Part shown: positions 18,813 to 27,157 of the stretch, one piece after another | Numbering within the stretch: the stretch's first letter is position 1 | Layout: each line of letters begins with the position of its first letter | From: Persicobacter sp. CCB-QB2 | Lineage (GTDB): Bacteria; Bacteroidota; Bacteroidia; Cytophagales; Cyclobacteriaceae | DNA length: 64,000 nt | Direction of reading: 5' to 3' | Assembly: GCF_001274635.1 (NCBI RefSeq) | Contig: NZ_LBGV01000001.1 | Span: forward strand, 2,728,001 to 2,792,000 | Notes under the pieces: generated by a model | The model's database searches: none | What the model saw: only the letters and a program-made list of their open reading frames with translations | What the model was told of the DNA's origin: nothing | Translations under genes and position numbers: made by a program

Positions 18813-19964
18813 ATGAAAAAGACCATCTATTTTTTTTGCGCGCTACTGCTTTCTTCCTGCGGGGAAAAGCGTGAACAACAAACTAACAACAATCAACAGC
18901 CGATAGTGGAAAATGCTATCCCTTTAGCCATTGGCACCTACACGAGGAAAGAAGGGCATGTTGACGGAAAGGCGGAAGGGATTTATATCTATAGTTTCAA
19001 TCCTGCCAATGGCGCATTGGAGCATCTTTCCACCACCGGAAATATCACCAACCCCTCTTACTTAAACGTACACCCTAATGGCAAGTATATTTATGCCGTA
19101 AGTGAGGTAGCGGATGATGAAAAGGGCGCTCCGGTTTACGCCTATCAGTTTGAGGCCTCTACCAACACTTTGGCCTTACTGAATGAATCTTCAACACTCG
19201 GGAACTATCCTTGCTATGTGGAAGTCTCTCCATCGGGAGAGGTACTCGCGGCAGCCAACTACGGAAGTGGCAACATTACTTTGATTCCACTGGAAAAAAA
19301 TGGCACCCTTGGCACCCCCTCCTCAGAAGATCAGCACAGAGGCCAGGGCCCTAATGAAGCCCGACAAGAAAGCCCTCATGCCCATATGGCATATTTCAAT
19401 GGGGCTAATCAAGTATTGAGCACCGATTTGGGTACGGACCAAATTCATATCTATAGTACGGAAAATCAGCAGTTAAAAATTGAAAAAGTACTTTCCCTAA
19501 GTGCTGGAGCTGGCCCGAGACACCTTGCGGTTCATCCCCAAAATCAACAACTGTATGTCGTGGATGAGTTAAAAGGAAACGTGAGCACTTTCTCCGAAAA
19601 CCATGAACTCATTGCCGAAACCAGCTATTTAAAGAATGAAGGAGAGGAGGCCGCAGGCGGTGATATCATTATTGACCAGGCAGGAAAATATCTATATGTT
19701 TCCAACAGAGGCAATAGTAACAGTATCACGGTTTTTGAAATTAGCCAGGAGCTTAAAAAGGTGGGACACTTCTCCACTTTGGGTAAAGCACCACGAGCCA
19801 TCACCTTCAGTCCGGATGGGAAATTTCTTTTGGCTGCCAATCAGGACAGTGGAGACATTGCTGTATTTCAACTCCATCCTGAAAGCGGACTTCCCATGAG
19901 TGAAGGGAAAGTTTATAAAATCCCGACGCCGGTTTGTATGAAATGGATATTACCGAAAAAGTAA
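18813..19964 (+). CDS. Lactonase-family (7-bladed beta-propeller) lipoprotein
   Basis: The 383-residue protein belongs to the 6-phosphogluconolactonase-like propeller family (PF10282). The signal ends in ALLLSSC (Cys16), so the protein is a lipoprotein, unlike cytoplasmic Pgl. Propeller blades begin around residue 38 (LAIGTYTRKEG). Family-typical pieces follow: NPSYLNVHPNGKYIYAVSEV, NYPCYVEVSPSGEVLAAANYGSGNI, GPRHLAVHPQNQQLYVVDEL and PRAITFSPDGKFLLAANQDS. The family is often annotated as 6-phosphogluconolactonase, but an extracytoplasmic location argues for another lactone or a binding role. It stands alone on the plus strand. Confidence 0.88.
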   Translation: MKKTIYFFCALLLSSCGEKREQQTNNNQQPIVENAIPLAIGTYTRKEGHVDGKAEGIYIYSFNPANGALEHLSTTGNITNPSYLNVHPNGKYIYAVSEVADDEKGAPVYAYQFEASTNTLALLNESSTLGNYPCYVEVSPSGEVLAAANYGSGNITLIPLEKNGTLGTPSSEDQHRGQGPNEARQESPHAHMAYFNGANQVLSTDLGTDQIHIYSTENQQLKIEKVLSLSAGAGPRHLAVHPQNQQLYVVDELKGNVSTFSENHELIAETSYLKNEGEEAAGGDIIIDQAGKYLYVSNRGNSNSITVFEISQELKKVGHFSTLGKAPRAITFSPDGKFLLAANQDSGDIAVFQLHPESGLPMSEGKVYKIPTPVCMKWILPKK

Positions 19965-20124
19965 TAGTAAGAATTAATGCCCGCAGGGCTATTGGCCCTG
20001 CTTAGCTTAGGGATGGTGCGGGTTTGTATGAGCTCCTTGAGCGTTGGAATACTTTGAATACCACTAATATTCTAAGGCTCAAGAGCGAGCCGCCCCAGCC
20101 CGACCGACGGCAGGAGGGAAGCCC

Positions 20125-20883
20125 CTAAAAATAAATCCCAACCTGAATCACATAGCGAAAACCAAATCCGGCAGTTCGCATCCTCCCCTCGCGGGTAATT
20201 TCCTGATTCTGCAGCAAACCTTCCACCCAGGGAAAGCGATCCAGGGTAGCGTCTCTAATGGCATCCAATACTTCTTCCTGAATTTCAGGATCCAGATCTC
20301 CCTTTAAATGAATACGCCCATAATACCAGGAGATGGATGGACCGATAAGGATAAAATCGATGGAAACGCGCTTTTTAATGATAAACTGGTAGCCCAGTTC
20401 AATACCGATATTGTCTGCCTGCAGAAACGCCTCCGTCCCAAAAGAACCTATTTTTGCTCCTGCACCATCTGTAATATTATAACTTCGATCCCAACGGAAG
20501 ACATAGTGCGCATAATAAGGGCCTATATAAACACCATCCGGTGCCCCGAATTTATTACGATTCAAGTAGAAGCGGAAATCAGCGGCAATACTCGCCCCTC
20601 CCTTACTTCCACCGTCAGCACGAATAAAATTGGGCGCAGGATTACTCACAAATTTTGGAAAAACCAATCGCCCTACATTCAGGGAAGCACTCATATTTTT
20701 ATTAATAACGCGCTCATAACCCACCACAATGGAGGCATTTTCCCACAACAACCAGGGCGTCATGTTCCAGCGCACAACATTCTTTCGCTCTTTCACTGAT
20801 TGGGCAACTGCAGGCCGGGAAAGGAATCCGGAGACTAAGATTAACAGGGCAATGACCACGGGCAACACCAATGATCTTCTCAT
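20125..20883 (-). CDS. Predicted outer-membrane beta-barrel protein, paralog of 22071-22817
   Basis: I do not recognise a named family. The 252 residues start with a signal peptide (PAVAQS at about 24-29). The body alternates in the way of an outer-membrane beta barrel and ends in aromatic Phe (YVIQVGIYF). Conserved with its paralog are NMTPWLLWENASIVVGYERV, a NRNKFGAPDGVYIGPYY segment, LGYQFIIKKR and GPSISWYYGRI. The pairwise similarity marks a gene duplication. The two genes flank a 1.2-kb repeat cluster. Its job is unknown; a porin-like or surface structural role is plausible. Confidence 0.75.
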   Translation of the reverse strand: MRRSLVLPVVIALLILVSGFLSRPAVAQSVKERKNVVRWNMTPWLLWENASIVVGYERVINKNMSASLNVGRLVFPKFVSNPAPNFIRADGGSKGGASIAADFRFYLNRNKFGAPDGVYIGPYYAHYVFRWDRSYNITDGAGAKIGSFGTEAFLQADNIGIELGYQFIIKKRVSIDFILIGPSISWYYGRIHLKGDLDPEIQEEVLDAIRDATLDRFPWVEGLLQNQEITREGRMRTAGFGFRYVIQVGIYF

Positions 20884-21167
20884 ATACAGAAAAGCCCTCC
20901 AATGGAAAAATTGTTAGTAAAACGTCTCCCTTAGATCGATTTTATTTCTAAGATGACACCGGGAATCTTCCGGTACACTTTTCACCTACTTTTTGCCGGA
21001 AAGACAAACTATACATTAATGCTATTATTTGAGTATCCCGGGGCTTTTTCATAACTAGCTAGACCAGCCATTCATTTCCTATTATTTAAGCCGAATTATT
21101 CACCGCCAAATACATCAAATCAACCCAAGAAATTCACTTTCAGTCTATTATATGTATTTTCTACACT

Positions 21168-21446
21168 GGTTGTAGCATGCTGCTACGACCTCAAATTTTT
21201 GGAGCGTCCGCTCCTTAAATAATAACCACGCTTAAGAGAAATGATTCCATCCCTCCTTATTTCGAAAAAGCTTATCGGCCTAAATGGCTTGTTAATTATC
21301 TGTGGACCAACCCTTTCTGTCGACTCAAAAGCACATTTTCGTTAAATGCATGAAAAAAAAATGGAGGGGGGAGTAAAAAGGGGGGGGGAGTAAAAAGAGC
21401 GGACGCTCCAATAGTTTTGGGTCTTAGACAGGAGCCTAAGACCAGT
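21168..21446. repeat. REP-like pair of double hairpins in inverted orientation
   Basis: Left unit: a 10-bp stem GGTTGTAGCA/TGCTACGACC (21168-21190, 3-nt loop), then GGAGCG-TC-CGCTCC (21201-21214). Right unit, inverted: GAGCG-GA-CGCTC (21397-21408), then GGTCTTAG/CTAAGACC (21420-21443, 8-nt loop). Read outward the two units are mirror copies, and both are flanked by ACTGGT/ACCAGT. This is the architecture of a BIME (paired REP sequences). No RAYT transposase gene is in the window. Confidence 0.6.
21363..21396 (+). repeat. Direct repeat with long G runs
   Basis: A G run followed by AGTAAAAA occurs twice in tandem (G6 then G9 before the second AGTAAAAA), immediately before the right REP-like hairpin. 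The run lengths are a likely source of sequencing or replication slippage. Confidence 0.6.
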
Positions 21447-21570
21447 GGATTACTTTCTCTTCACTCATCTGCTTCATTGGAAAATACTGGAAACAGGAAA
21501 ATCCCTTCACTTTCCCGCCTGGCAGCAAAAGAAGGATTTAGCAAACATCATTCGGGTTAATACACAATCG

Positions 21571-21799
21571 TTTCTTTTTCATTTATTCTTGATAAAAAAC
21601 AGGGCGAAAAATCCAGGCTGTAATCAATTCTGAGGAGCTACCGAACCCGCTACCGGAATCCTTCAAGGCGGTATTTGACGATTGGAGCGAATGAAAGAAA
21701 ATAATGTAAAATAAGGCGATGATAAATCTCTTCGACAGCAGAGCCCATGGCTTTTCGCCCATTGATCTAGACCGGACTGTTGGTGTGGAAGATTTTGCC
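21571..21799 (+). mobile_element. Family B element, copy 1
   Basis: About 229 bp starting at the TTTCTTTTTCATTTATTCTTG segment. The nested-hairpin core is at 21613-21774, and the end is near GTGGAAGATTTTGCC. It begins 10 bp beyond the end of the split family A element. Compared with the copies at 26366 and 40017, the inner stem is weaker. Confidence 0.7.
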
Positions 21800-22070
21800 T
21801 AATAAAACCTATACCGTCAAAGATAGTTGCCTAACGCGTAACAAGCACTCCAATCAAATAAACCTCATTTGGAACTGGAAATTTCTTATAATTTGTCGTT
21901 TCATGAAAAAATCGTATTCAGCACCCTGAATCTATTAGTAAATATTTCAGGTAAATATCCTCTTGATTCAATGGAGCAATCGCAGCACTTGACCCTCAGT
22001 TTTACCAACAATTAGTAATTGATTCTGCCAAAGCAATGTCTTTTTCCGGAAATTCAACTGGACAGCCTCT

Positions 22071-22817
22071 TTAGAAATAATAACCCACCTGAATTAAATA
22101 TCGAAAGCCAAAACTCCTGGCATTCATTCTTCCCGAGGTCGCTATGGTTTGCTCATTTATCAGCTTTTCCATCCATGGAAACTGCTCCATTAAACCCGCA
22201 ACCATATCCTGCACAGTTTCATCTTTAATTTCAGGATCAATATTTCCACCCACTTTTATTCGCCCGTAATACCAGGATAGCGATGGCCCAAAAAGCACAA
22301 AATCCAAAGCTAGCCTTTCCTTAATGATAAACTGGTAGCCCAGTTGTATACCCCAATTATGCGACTGAAAATAGGCATCGGTATAAATATTTCCCAGCCC
22401 CACCACAGTCTGCCGATCCTGAAGAACAAAGTCTTTTTCAAAGCCAAAATTGAAATAGGAATAATAGGGCCCCACATAGACCCCATCAGGAGCCCCAAAC
22501 TTATTCCGATTAAAATAATAACGAAAGTCTGCCGTTACACTCACCCCCGAAGTTTTACTTTGGGTATTTAGTATCATATTGGGCAAGGGGCTCCGAAAAA
22601 ACTGTGGAAGCTCAAGTCTGCCCGCATTAACGGAGGCACTCATATTCTCTGTAAGCACGCGTTCATAGCCCAAAATCACAGAGCCACTCTCCCACAGCAA
22701 CCAGGGCGTCATATTCCAGCGGATTATGTTTTTCTTTTCCGCCACAGACTGTCCAATGCCGTCCGCAACACGCAAACATAACAGCAAGAGCAAGATAATT
22801 CTTAAAGGTCGGGTCAT
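22071..22817 (-). CDS. Predicted outer-membrane beta-barrel protein, paralog of 20125-20883
   Basis: The 248-residue paralog of the gene at 20125-20883. A signal peptide covers about 1-23 (LLLLLCLRVADGIGQS). It shares NMTPWLLWESGSVILGYERV, YFNRNKFGAPDGVYVGPYY, LGYQFIIKERLALDFVLFGPSLSWYYGRI and the C-terminal GFRYLIQVGYYF. The aromatic C-terminus and alternating pattern support a barrel in the outer membrane. No enzymatic motif is seen. Divergence is spread over the whole length, so both copies look functional. Family unrecognised. Confidence 0.75.
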   Translation of the reverse strand: MTRPLRIILLLLLCLRVADGIGQSVAEKKNIIRWNMTPWLLWESGSVILGYERVLTENMSASVNAGRLELPQFFRSPLPNMILNTQSKTSGVSVTADFRYYFNRNKFGAPDGVYVGPYYSYFNFGFEKDFVLQDRQTVVGLGNIYTDAYFQSHNWGIQLGYQFIIKERLALDFVLFGPSLSWYYGRIKVGGNIDPEIKDETVQDMVAGLMEQFPWMEKLINEQTIATSGRMNARSFGFRYLIQVGYYF

Positions 22818-22888
22818 AACAATAGGTTTAGTATTTTAAATCTAAGCTATTTTCCGGACCATTACCATAGGCTATATTTCCTAAATCT

Positions 22889-23112
22889 TACTTATCCTGA
22901 ATAATCCCCCGACGGAAGCCAAAAACAATGCTAAAAAAATCTCTATCAATATAATTCGAGAGGGGATACTGATTTTTAAATCGCCCAACTTTGGATAAAC
23001 CAGCTTTCTCCTGATTCATCTGCTGCCTCGAAAAAATCTAAACAGGAAAAATTCCTTCATTTTTCGCTCCTTGCGGTTAAAAAAGGATTTAAGCTGGCAT
23101 TATCCGGCTTCA
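22889..23112 (-). mobile_element. Family A element, copy 3 (right end degraded)
   Basis: The hairpin half (about 22990-23112) is clear on the minus strand, including the AGGAATTTTTCCT inner hairpin. The left inverted end GAAGCCGGATAAT overlaps the last codons and stop of the HAD gene. The other end is weak and is placed only by the family length. Confidence 0.6.
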
Positions 23113-23807
23113 TTTTCATCAAAATATTCTGACCTGGAACAAAGAAAAGTATACAGTCTTTCAAAATCCTCCACCACAACATCCGGCTCCAGGCCCCAGG
23201 GGTCGAATATCTCCCCAGCATCCCGCCTCACCCAATATGCGGATAAACCAGAGCTTTGCGCCCCGATTAGATCAAAAGGGTTACTGGAAATAAGGGCAAC
23301 CTCCTCCAACTCTGCCCCGGATTGCTGCAACAAATACTGATAAGCTGCCGGCTGTGGCTTGGTTAACTGCACTTCATCCAGTGAAACAATACCATCGAAA
23401 TAAGCAGCCAGGTGATTTTGTGCTAAAAAATGAGCGATAGAAGGCGCTGCGCTATTGGAAAAAGCAAATATCTGAAAACCGGCCGCCTTCAGTTTTTTCA
23501 GGGCGCCTTTCACCTCGGGAAATGCAGACAACTCTTTCCCTGCCGCCAACAGCTGCCGTTGCTCCCCGGAAGAAAGCGAAAGATGAAAATACCGCAGGCA
23601 ATAATCAAAGGCCTGCTGATGCCGAAGAGCCTGTGGCTGGTATTGATCCATCAGCGCCGCCCGGAACGCATACTCCACATGCTTTTGCTTCCAAAGCTTC
23701 ATAAAATCCGCTGCCAGATCCCCCAATACCCTACCGGCAACACACCCTGCCTGTGAAGTATTCGCTAATGTCCCCAGCACATCAAAGGCCAGTGTTTTTA
23801 CTTTCAT
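23100..23807 (-). CDS. HAD-superfamily hydrolase, haloacid dehalogenase type II-like
   Basis: The 235-residue HAD protein has motif I FDVLGT (nucleophile Asp9), motif II in FAFSNSAAPS (about 125), a conserved Lys in LTKPQPAAYQYLL (about 160), and motif III/IV in ALISSNPFDLIGAQSSGLSAYWVRR (about 190-210). This arrangement is that of L-2-haloacid dehalogenase-like enzymes, although motif I usually reads FDxYGTL. The true substrate is unknown and could be a phosphate ester. The last residues (NEAG) and the stop codon are contributed by the end of the family A element at 22889-23112, so the native C-terminus was probably altered slightly. Confidence 0.85.
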   Translation of the reverse strand: MKVKTLAFDVLGTLANTSQAGCVAGRVLGDLAADFMKLWKQKHVEYAFRAALMDQYQPQALRHQQAFDYCLRYFHLSLSSGEQRQLLAAGKELSAFPEVKGALKKLKAAGFQIFAFSNSAAPSIAHFLAQNHLAAYFDGIVSLDEVQLTKPQPAAYQYLLQQSGAELEEVALISSNPFDLIGAQSSGLSAYWVRRDAGEIFDPWGLEPDVVVEDFERLYTFLCSRSEYFDENEAG

Positions 23808-23881
23808 TCCAACTCCGGTTTAGCCAACAAAAAAGGCAGCCCCAAAAGACCACCTTTAAACTGTTTTTATTTTTATCCGCC

Positions 23882-24838
23882 CTATTTCTTGAATAAGGAA
23901 TCAACAAATTCATCTTTATTAAAAATCTGCAGATCTTCGATTTGCTCCCCAACGCCGATATAACGTACCGGAATCTTGAACTCATCAGAAATGCCAATCA
24001 CCACACCGCCTTTAGCTGTACCATCCAATTTGGTAATGGCCAAAGAACTCACCTGTGTTGCCTTGGTAAATTCACGCGCCTGCATCACGGCATTTTGCCC
24101 CGTAGAACCATCCAACACCAACATTACATCGTGCGGAGCCTCCGGAATGAATTTTTGAATGACCCGCTTAATCTTGGTCAACTCATTCATCAGATTCACT
24201 TTATTATGCAAACGACCGGCGGTATCGATCATCACGATGTCATAACCTTCTTCTGCTGCTTTCTTTGCTGCATCAAAAGCTACCGCTGAGGGATCTGTAT
24301 TCATCCCGTGAGCAACCACAGGCACCCCTGTACGTTCCCCCCAAAGTTTAATCTGATCCACCGCTGCCGCACGGAAAGTATCCGCTGCACCCAGCAATAC
24401 TTTATACCCCTTATTTTTAAACTGAGCGGAAAGCTTACCTATCGTGGTGGTTTTCCCGACTCCATTCACCCCTACTACCAAAATCACATAAGGCTTTTTC
24501 ACTCCGGCAGGGATTTCAAAATCACTCAGCTGCTCGGTTTGGTTCTCCGACAATAAGCCGGCAACCTCTTCGCGCAGGATCACATCTAGCTCGTCCGTAC
24601 CCATATATTTATCACGGGCCACACGCTCCTCAATACGGCGAATCACCTTCAGGGTAGTATCTACCCCAACATCAGAAGTAATTAAAATCTCCTCTAATTC
24701 ATCCAAAACGTCATCATCCACCTTGGATTTACCCACGACGGCTTTACCGATTTTGGAAAGTAAGCTATCCTTACTTTTTTCCAGACCTTTGTCCAGCTTT
24801 TCTTTTTTGTCTTTAGAGAAGAAACCGAAGATTCCCAT
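23882..24838 (-). CDS. ftsY: Signal recognition particle receptor FtsY
   Basis: SRP receptor GTPase that docks ribosome-nascent chain complexes at the inner membrane. I start it at MGIFGFFSKDKKEK (24838), giving 318 residues. An upstream in-frame Met at 24940 would add an unusual 34-residue extension that crosses the preceding terminator region. The N domain covers about 20-105. The G domain has P-loop GVNGVGKT (123-130), DTFRAAAVDQ, DTAGR and TKLDG. The acidic A domain of proteobacterial FtsY is absent, as is usual in Bacteroidota. It follows the L28/L33/DUF4295 block in the same direction, but a terminator (24965-24994) lies between. Confidence 0.97.
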   Translation of the reverse strand: MGIFGFFSKDKKEKLDKGLEKSKDSLLSKIGKAVVGKSKVDDDVLDELEEILITSDVGVDTTLKVIRRIEERVARDKYMGTDELDVILREEVAGLLSENQTEQLSDFEIPAGVKKPYVILVVGVNGVGKTTTIGKLSAQFKNKGYKVLLGAADTFRAAAVDQIKLWGERTGVPVVAHGMNTDPSAVAFDAAKKAAEEGYDIVMIDTAGRLHNKVNLMNELTKIKRVIQKFIPEAPHDVMLVLDGSTGQNAVMQAREFTKATQVSSLAITKLDGTAKGGVVIGISDEFKIPVRYIGVGEQIEDLQIFNKDEFVDSLFKK

Positions 24839-24964
24839 AAAAATTGATTTACTAAAAGTAGTAGTCCTTATTGCGGTAATGGACAGAAGATTAGTAATCA
24901 GCAAATTAAATATTACCGACACTCTTCCGGCATACCGCAAAATATTTTCTTTGCAATATATAAC

Positions 24965-24994
24965 AAAAAAGTCCCATAATGAATACGGGACTTT
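24965..24994 (-). terminator. Intrinsic terminator after the L28-L33-DUF4295 block
   Basis: AAAGTCCC (24968-24975) pairs with GGGACTTT (24987-24994) around an 11-nt loop, with a T run on the minus strand. It separates the ribosomal-protein transcript from ftsY. Confidence 0.75.
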
Positions 24995-25021
24995 CTTTGT
25001 ATTGAAATATTTTGTTATCGA

Positions 25022-25171
25022 TTACTTCAAACGCTCTTTTACAAGGTCCTCAGTAACGATTTCTTCGCGGAAAGTGTAAGCTCCGGTTTTCTCAGACTTA
25101 ACAGCCTTTACCACCTTAGCGTATTTTACACCACCTTTTTGCTTCAAAGTTGCAACTACTTTCTTAGCCAT
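25022..25171 (-). CDS. DUF4295 family small basic protein
   Basis: A 49-residue protein starting MAKKVVATLKQKGGVKYAKV and ending LVKERLK. It is lysine-rich, and its position directly after rpmG (2-nt gap) is the conserved Bacteroidota arrangement of DUF4295. Members are thought to be ribosome-associated, as judged from size, charge and linkage; no function is proven here. It is followed by a terminator. Confidence 0.92.
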   Translation of the reverse strand: MAKKVVATLKQKGGVKYAKVVKAVKSEKTGAYTFREEIVTEDLVKERLK

Positions 25172-25173
25172 GA

Positions 25174-25356
25174 TTATTTAATTTCTTTGTGGATAGTGTA
25201 TTTGTTAAGAATCGGGTTGTATTTTTTCAACTCAATACGCTCCGGAGTGTTCTTACGATTCTTAGTTGTGATATATCTTGAAGTGCCAGGCTTACCTGAT
25301 TCTTTGTGCTCAGTACACTCCAAAATTACTTGAACTCTGTTGCCTTTCTTAGCCAT
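25174..25356 (-). CDS. rpmG: 50S ribosomal protein L33
   Basis: The 60-residue L33 protein has the family pattern [41 protein letters not shown]. Only one cysteine of the classic zinc-binding set is present, so this is the Cys-minus (C-) form that does not bind zinc. It lies between rpmB (55 bp upstream) and DUF4295 (2 nt downstream) in one transcript. Confidence 0.97.
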   Translation of the reverse strand: MAKKGNRVQVILECTEHKESGKPGTSRYITTKNRKNTPERIELKKYNPILNKYTIHKEIK

Positions 25357-25411
25357 GTTCTAATAATTTAAATTGTTAATAATTTACTCTTCTCAGAAGA
25401 TAGAGTGATGA

Positions 25412-25651
25412 TTATACGAGCACGTTACCGTTAGCTCTTGCTTTCTTCAATACTGCAGTGATACCATTTTTGTTAATGGTACGGATTGCAGATGCAGATA
25501 CTTTCAAAGTAATCCACTCACCTGTCTCAGGGATGAAGAATCTTTTCTTCATTAGGTTAGGTAGAAACTTACGCTTCGTTTTTCTGTTAGAGTGGGAAAC
25601 GTTATTTCCTACTTGAGGTCTTTTACCTGTGATTTGACAAACTCTGGCCAT
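25412..25651 (-). CDS. rpmB: 50S ribosomal protein L28
   Basis: The 79-residue L28 starts [27 protein letters not shown], the family N-terminal signature, and ends in the usual [12 protein letters not shown]-type helix. It is first gene of the L28-L33-DUF4295 transcript. The 1.2-kb region upstream holds only repeats, so the promoter should lie just above 25651. Confidence 0.97.
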   Translation of the reverse strand: MARVCQITGKRPQVGNNVSHSNRKTKRKFLPNLMKKRFFIPETGEWITLKVSASAIRTINKNGITAVLKKARANGNVLV

Positions 25652-26149
25652 GATATAATTTTATTCTCTCTCGAAAATTTATTTCTAATTACCAAACGGT
25701 TGGCAAAATTCGGAATTAATTTCCAAAAGATCAAAAATTTAGAGGAGAAAAGGCATGGAATCTTTCTCAAGCACCAGGAAGCTTGGCGCCTAAACCCTTG
25801 ATCCGATTTTGCAGGGACGCAAAAGTACAAAAATTCATTGATTAAAAAAAAGCATCATGCTTTTTTATTGTACAATCCTCACGCTATCAAACCGCTGTTG
25901 ATTCCTATCAAATTACTTACCAATTCATTGCTATTCTTGCAATTACTGCATCTTTTTTTTTGAATCAGCACAAAAAAGACAACAAAGCGAGCGGTTCGCC
26001 CCCTAACTTAGAACATTACAACTTCAAATCACCTGCGTATCCTAAAAGATACACTGCCGGATTTATTTCGCTCAAGGCTTGTATTTTTCAGTATGTTATT
26101 AAGTGTTTTCCCGATTTTTTCATAGCCCCAATAGGGGGGCTGGCTTAGT
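25652..26149. other. Intergenic region upstream of rpmB
   Basis: About 500 bp with T-rich runs and presumably the ribosomal-protein promoter. Short open frames here have no recognisable features. No RNA gene was seen. Confidence 0.5.
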
Positions 26150-26243
26150 CCGCATTTTGCAGCTTCCTAAAAAGGAACTCGAAAATGGGGAAATTCCTTC
26201 CTTGTTCCCGCAAAACAAGAATTAAAGCATGCATCATTCAGCT
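26150..26243 (-). mobile_element. Degenerate family A fragment
   Basis: On the minus strand it starts GAGCTGAATGATGCATGC, alignable to the left end of the copy at 29116, and continues through the GAAGGAAT and CGAGTT segments of the hairpin half. The right half is not recognisable. Confidence 0.4.
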
Positions 26244-26365
26244 CACGGCTTTTTCATAAAACCACAAATGGACAAATTATAGGAATGATCTAGTTCCCAA
26301 TGAAGGGCAATTTGAGCACTTGTTTAATAGTTAGCTTACTATCTTTTACAGTATTGTCTTTAAGT

Positions 26366-26596
26366 ATAAAATCTTCCACATCAACCCTCCGGCCTTGATC
26401 AATGGGCGGATAGACAGTGGTTCTGCTGGCGACAAGAAGGCATCACAGCGACATTTTAGTCCTATTTCACCAGTCTCCCGCCCTGTCCAAATGTCGCCTT
26501 GATGGATTTCGTCAGCAGGTTCTTTGTCCCGTCGACATTGATCACAGCCTTGATTTTTTTGTTTCGTTTTTTATCAAGAAAAAATGAAAAAGAAAC
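26366..26596 (-). mobile_element. Family B element, copy 2
   Basis: About 231 bp, minus orientation, core at 26391-26552. Stems: GGCTGTGATCAATG with its inverted partner at 26391-26405, CTGCTG-A-CGA with TCG-C-CAGCAG, and an inner 9-bp GCGACATTT/AAATGTCGC. One frame of its leading segment would read LDKKRNKKIKAVIN. Confidence 0.75.
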
Positions 26597-26665
26597 GCTT
26601 GATGATTAAATATAAGGTATTGAATGGTTGATCTAGCTTTTTATGAAAAAGCCCTGTCATTCAGC

Positions 26666-26889
26666 TTAACCCGAATTATTTATGCTTAAATCCTCGTTTA
26701 GCTGTAAGGCGGAAAAAATGAAGGAATAGTTTCCTATTTCGAGTTTTTTCCAACGAAACAGATGAATGAGGAGAAAGCAAGCTTGCCCAAATTTGGGCTA
26801 TTATAAATCAAAGAAAAAAAATTATAAAAAGCTAAAATTAAGCCTCTTACGTTTAGTTAGTGAATTTAGCGGTGAATAATTCGGGTTAA
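26666..26889 (+). mobile_element. Family A element, copy 5 (best preserved)
   Basis: 224 bp with perfect ends TTAACCCGAATTATT and AATAATTCGGGTTAA. The hairpin at 26691-26772 stacks TCCTC/GAGGA, CTGT/ACAG, GGAAAAAA/TTTTTTCC and AATAG/CTATT. The right-end TTAA contains the stop codon of the minus-strand DUF5522 gene (26886-26888). Confidence 0.9.
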
Positions 26890-27059
26890 CCCTTATTGCT
26901 TTTAGGAGATTTAGGATAAGGGCAGTGTTTACAACCATTTCCACAGCAATAGCCCCTTTTTAAATGAAATTGCGCCGTAAAGACCATTAATCCCTGCTCA
27001 TTGATATAATAGTCTTCGTTGGTGGAAGATTGGCCGGATGATTGCTGATGTTGTTTCAT
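26886..27059 (-). CDS. DUF5522 domain small cysteine-rich protein
   Basis: A 57-residue protein, shorter than usual gene-calling limits. After a polar N-terminus (MKQHQQSSGQSSTNEDYYINEQGL) comes FTAQFHLKRGYCCGNGCKHCPYPKS, the DUF5522 motif with four clustered cysteines that probably bind a metal. Function is unknown. The gene's last codons and stop, GGT TAA, run into the right end of family A copy 5, so the element either inserted precisely at the stop or supplied it. It is divergent from the membrane protein gene at 27158. Confidence 0.85.
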   Translation of the reverse strand: MKQHQQSSGQSSTNEDYYINEQGLMVFTAQFHLKRGYCCGNGCKHCPYPKSPKSNKG

Positions 27060-27157
27060 ACTTTTTAAACAGACCTTTATTTTACGTTAACGTGTGAATA
27101 ACCTTGATTTCCTAACTTTGACTTTGAATTTTCAAGCACAGATTTCAACGCTTAATA

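Larger units (their letters stand above)
21086..21560 (-). mobile_element. Family A element split by a REP-like insertion
   Basis: The right end TTAAGCCGAATTATTCACCGCC is at 21086-21107, and the left half with ...ATTCGGGTTAA is at 21447-21560, both reading on the minus strand. The span is 475 bp instead of about 224, and the excess matches the double-hairpin cassette at 21163-21448. TTAA is present at both outer ends. Confidence 0.65.

Noticed and set aside
19979-20110. GC-rich segment after the lactonase gene with GCAGGGC/GCCCTGC pairing
   Set aside because: A short stem exists (CAGGGC-TATTG-GCCCTG) but no T run follows, so I did not call it a terminator; it matches no repeat family here.
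20308-20799. 163-codon plus-strand frame
   Set aside because: Antisense to a barrel protein gene that has a signal peptide and a paralog.
21445-21633. 62-codon plus-strand frame
   Set aside because: Composed of parts of the split family A element and family B; no protein features.
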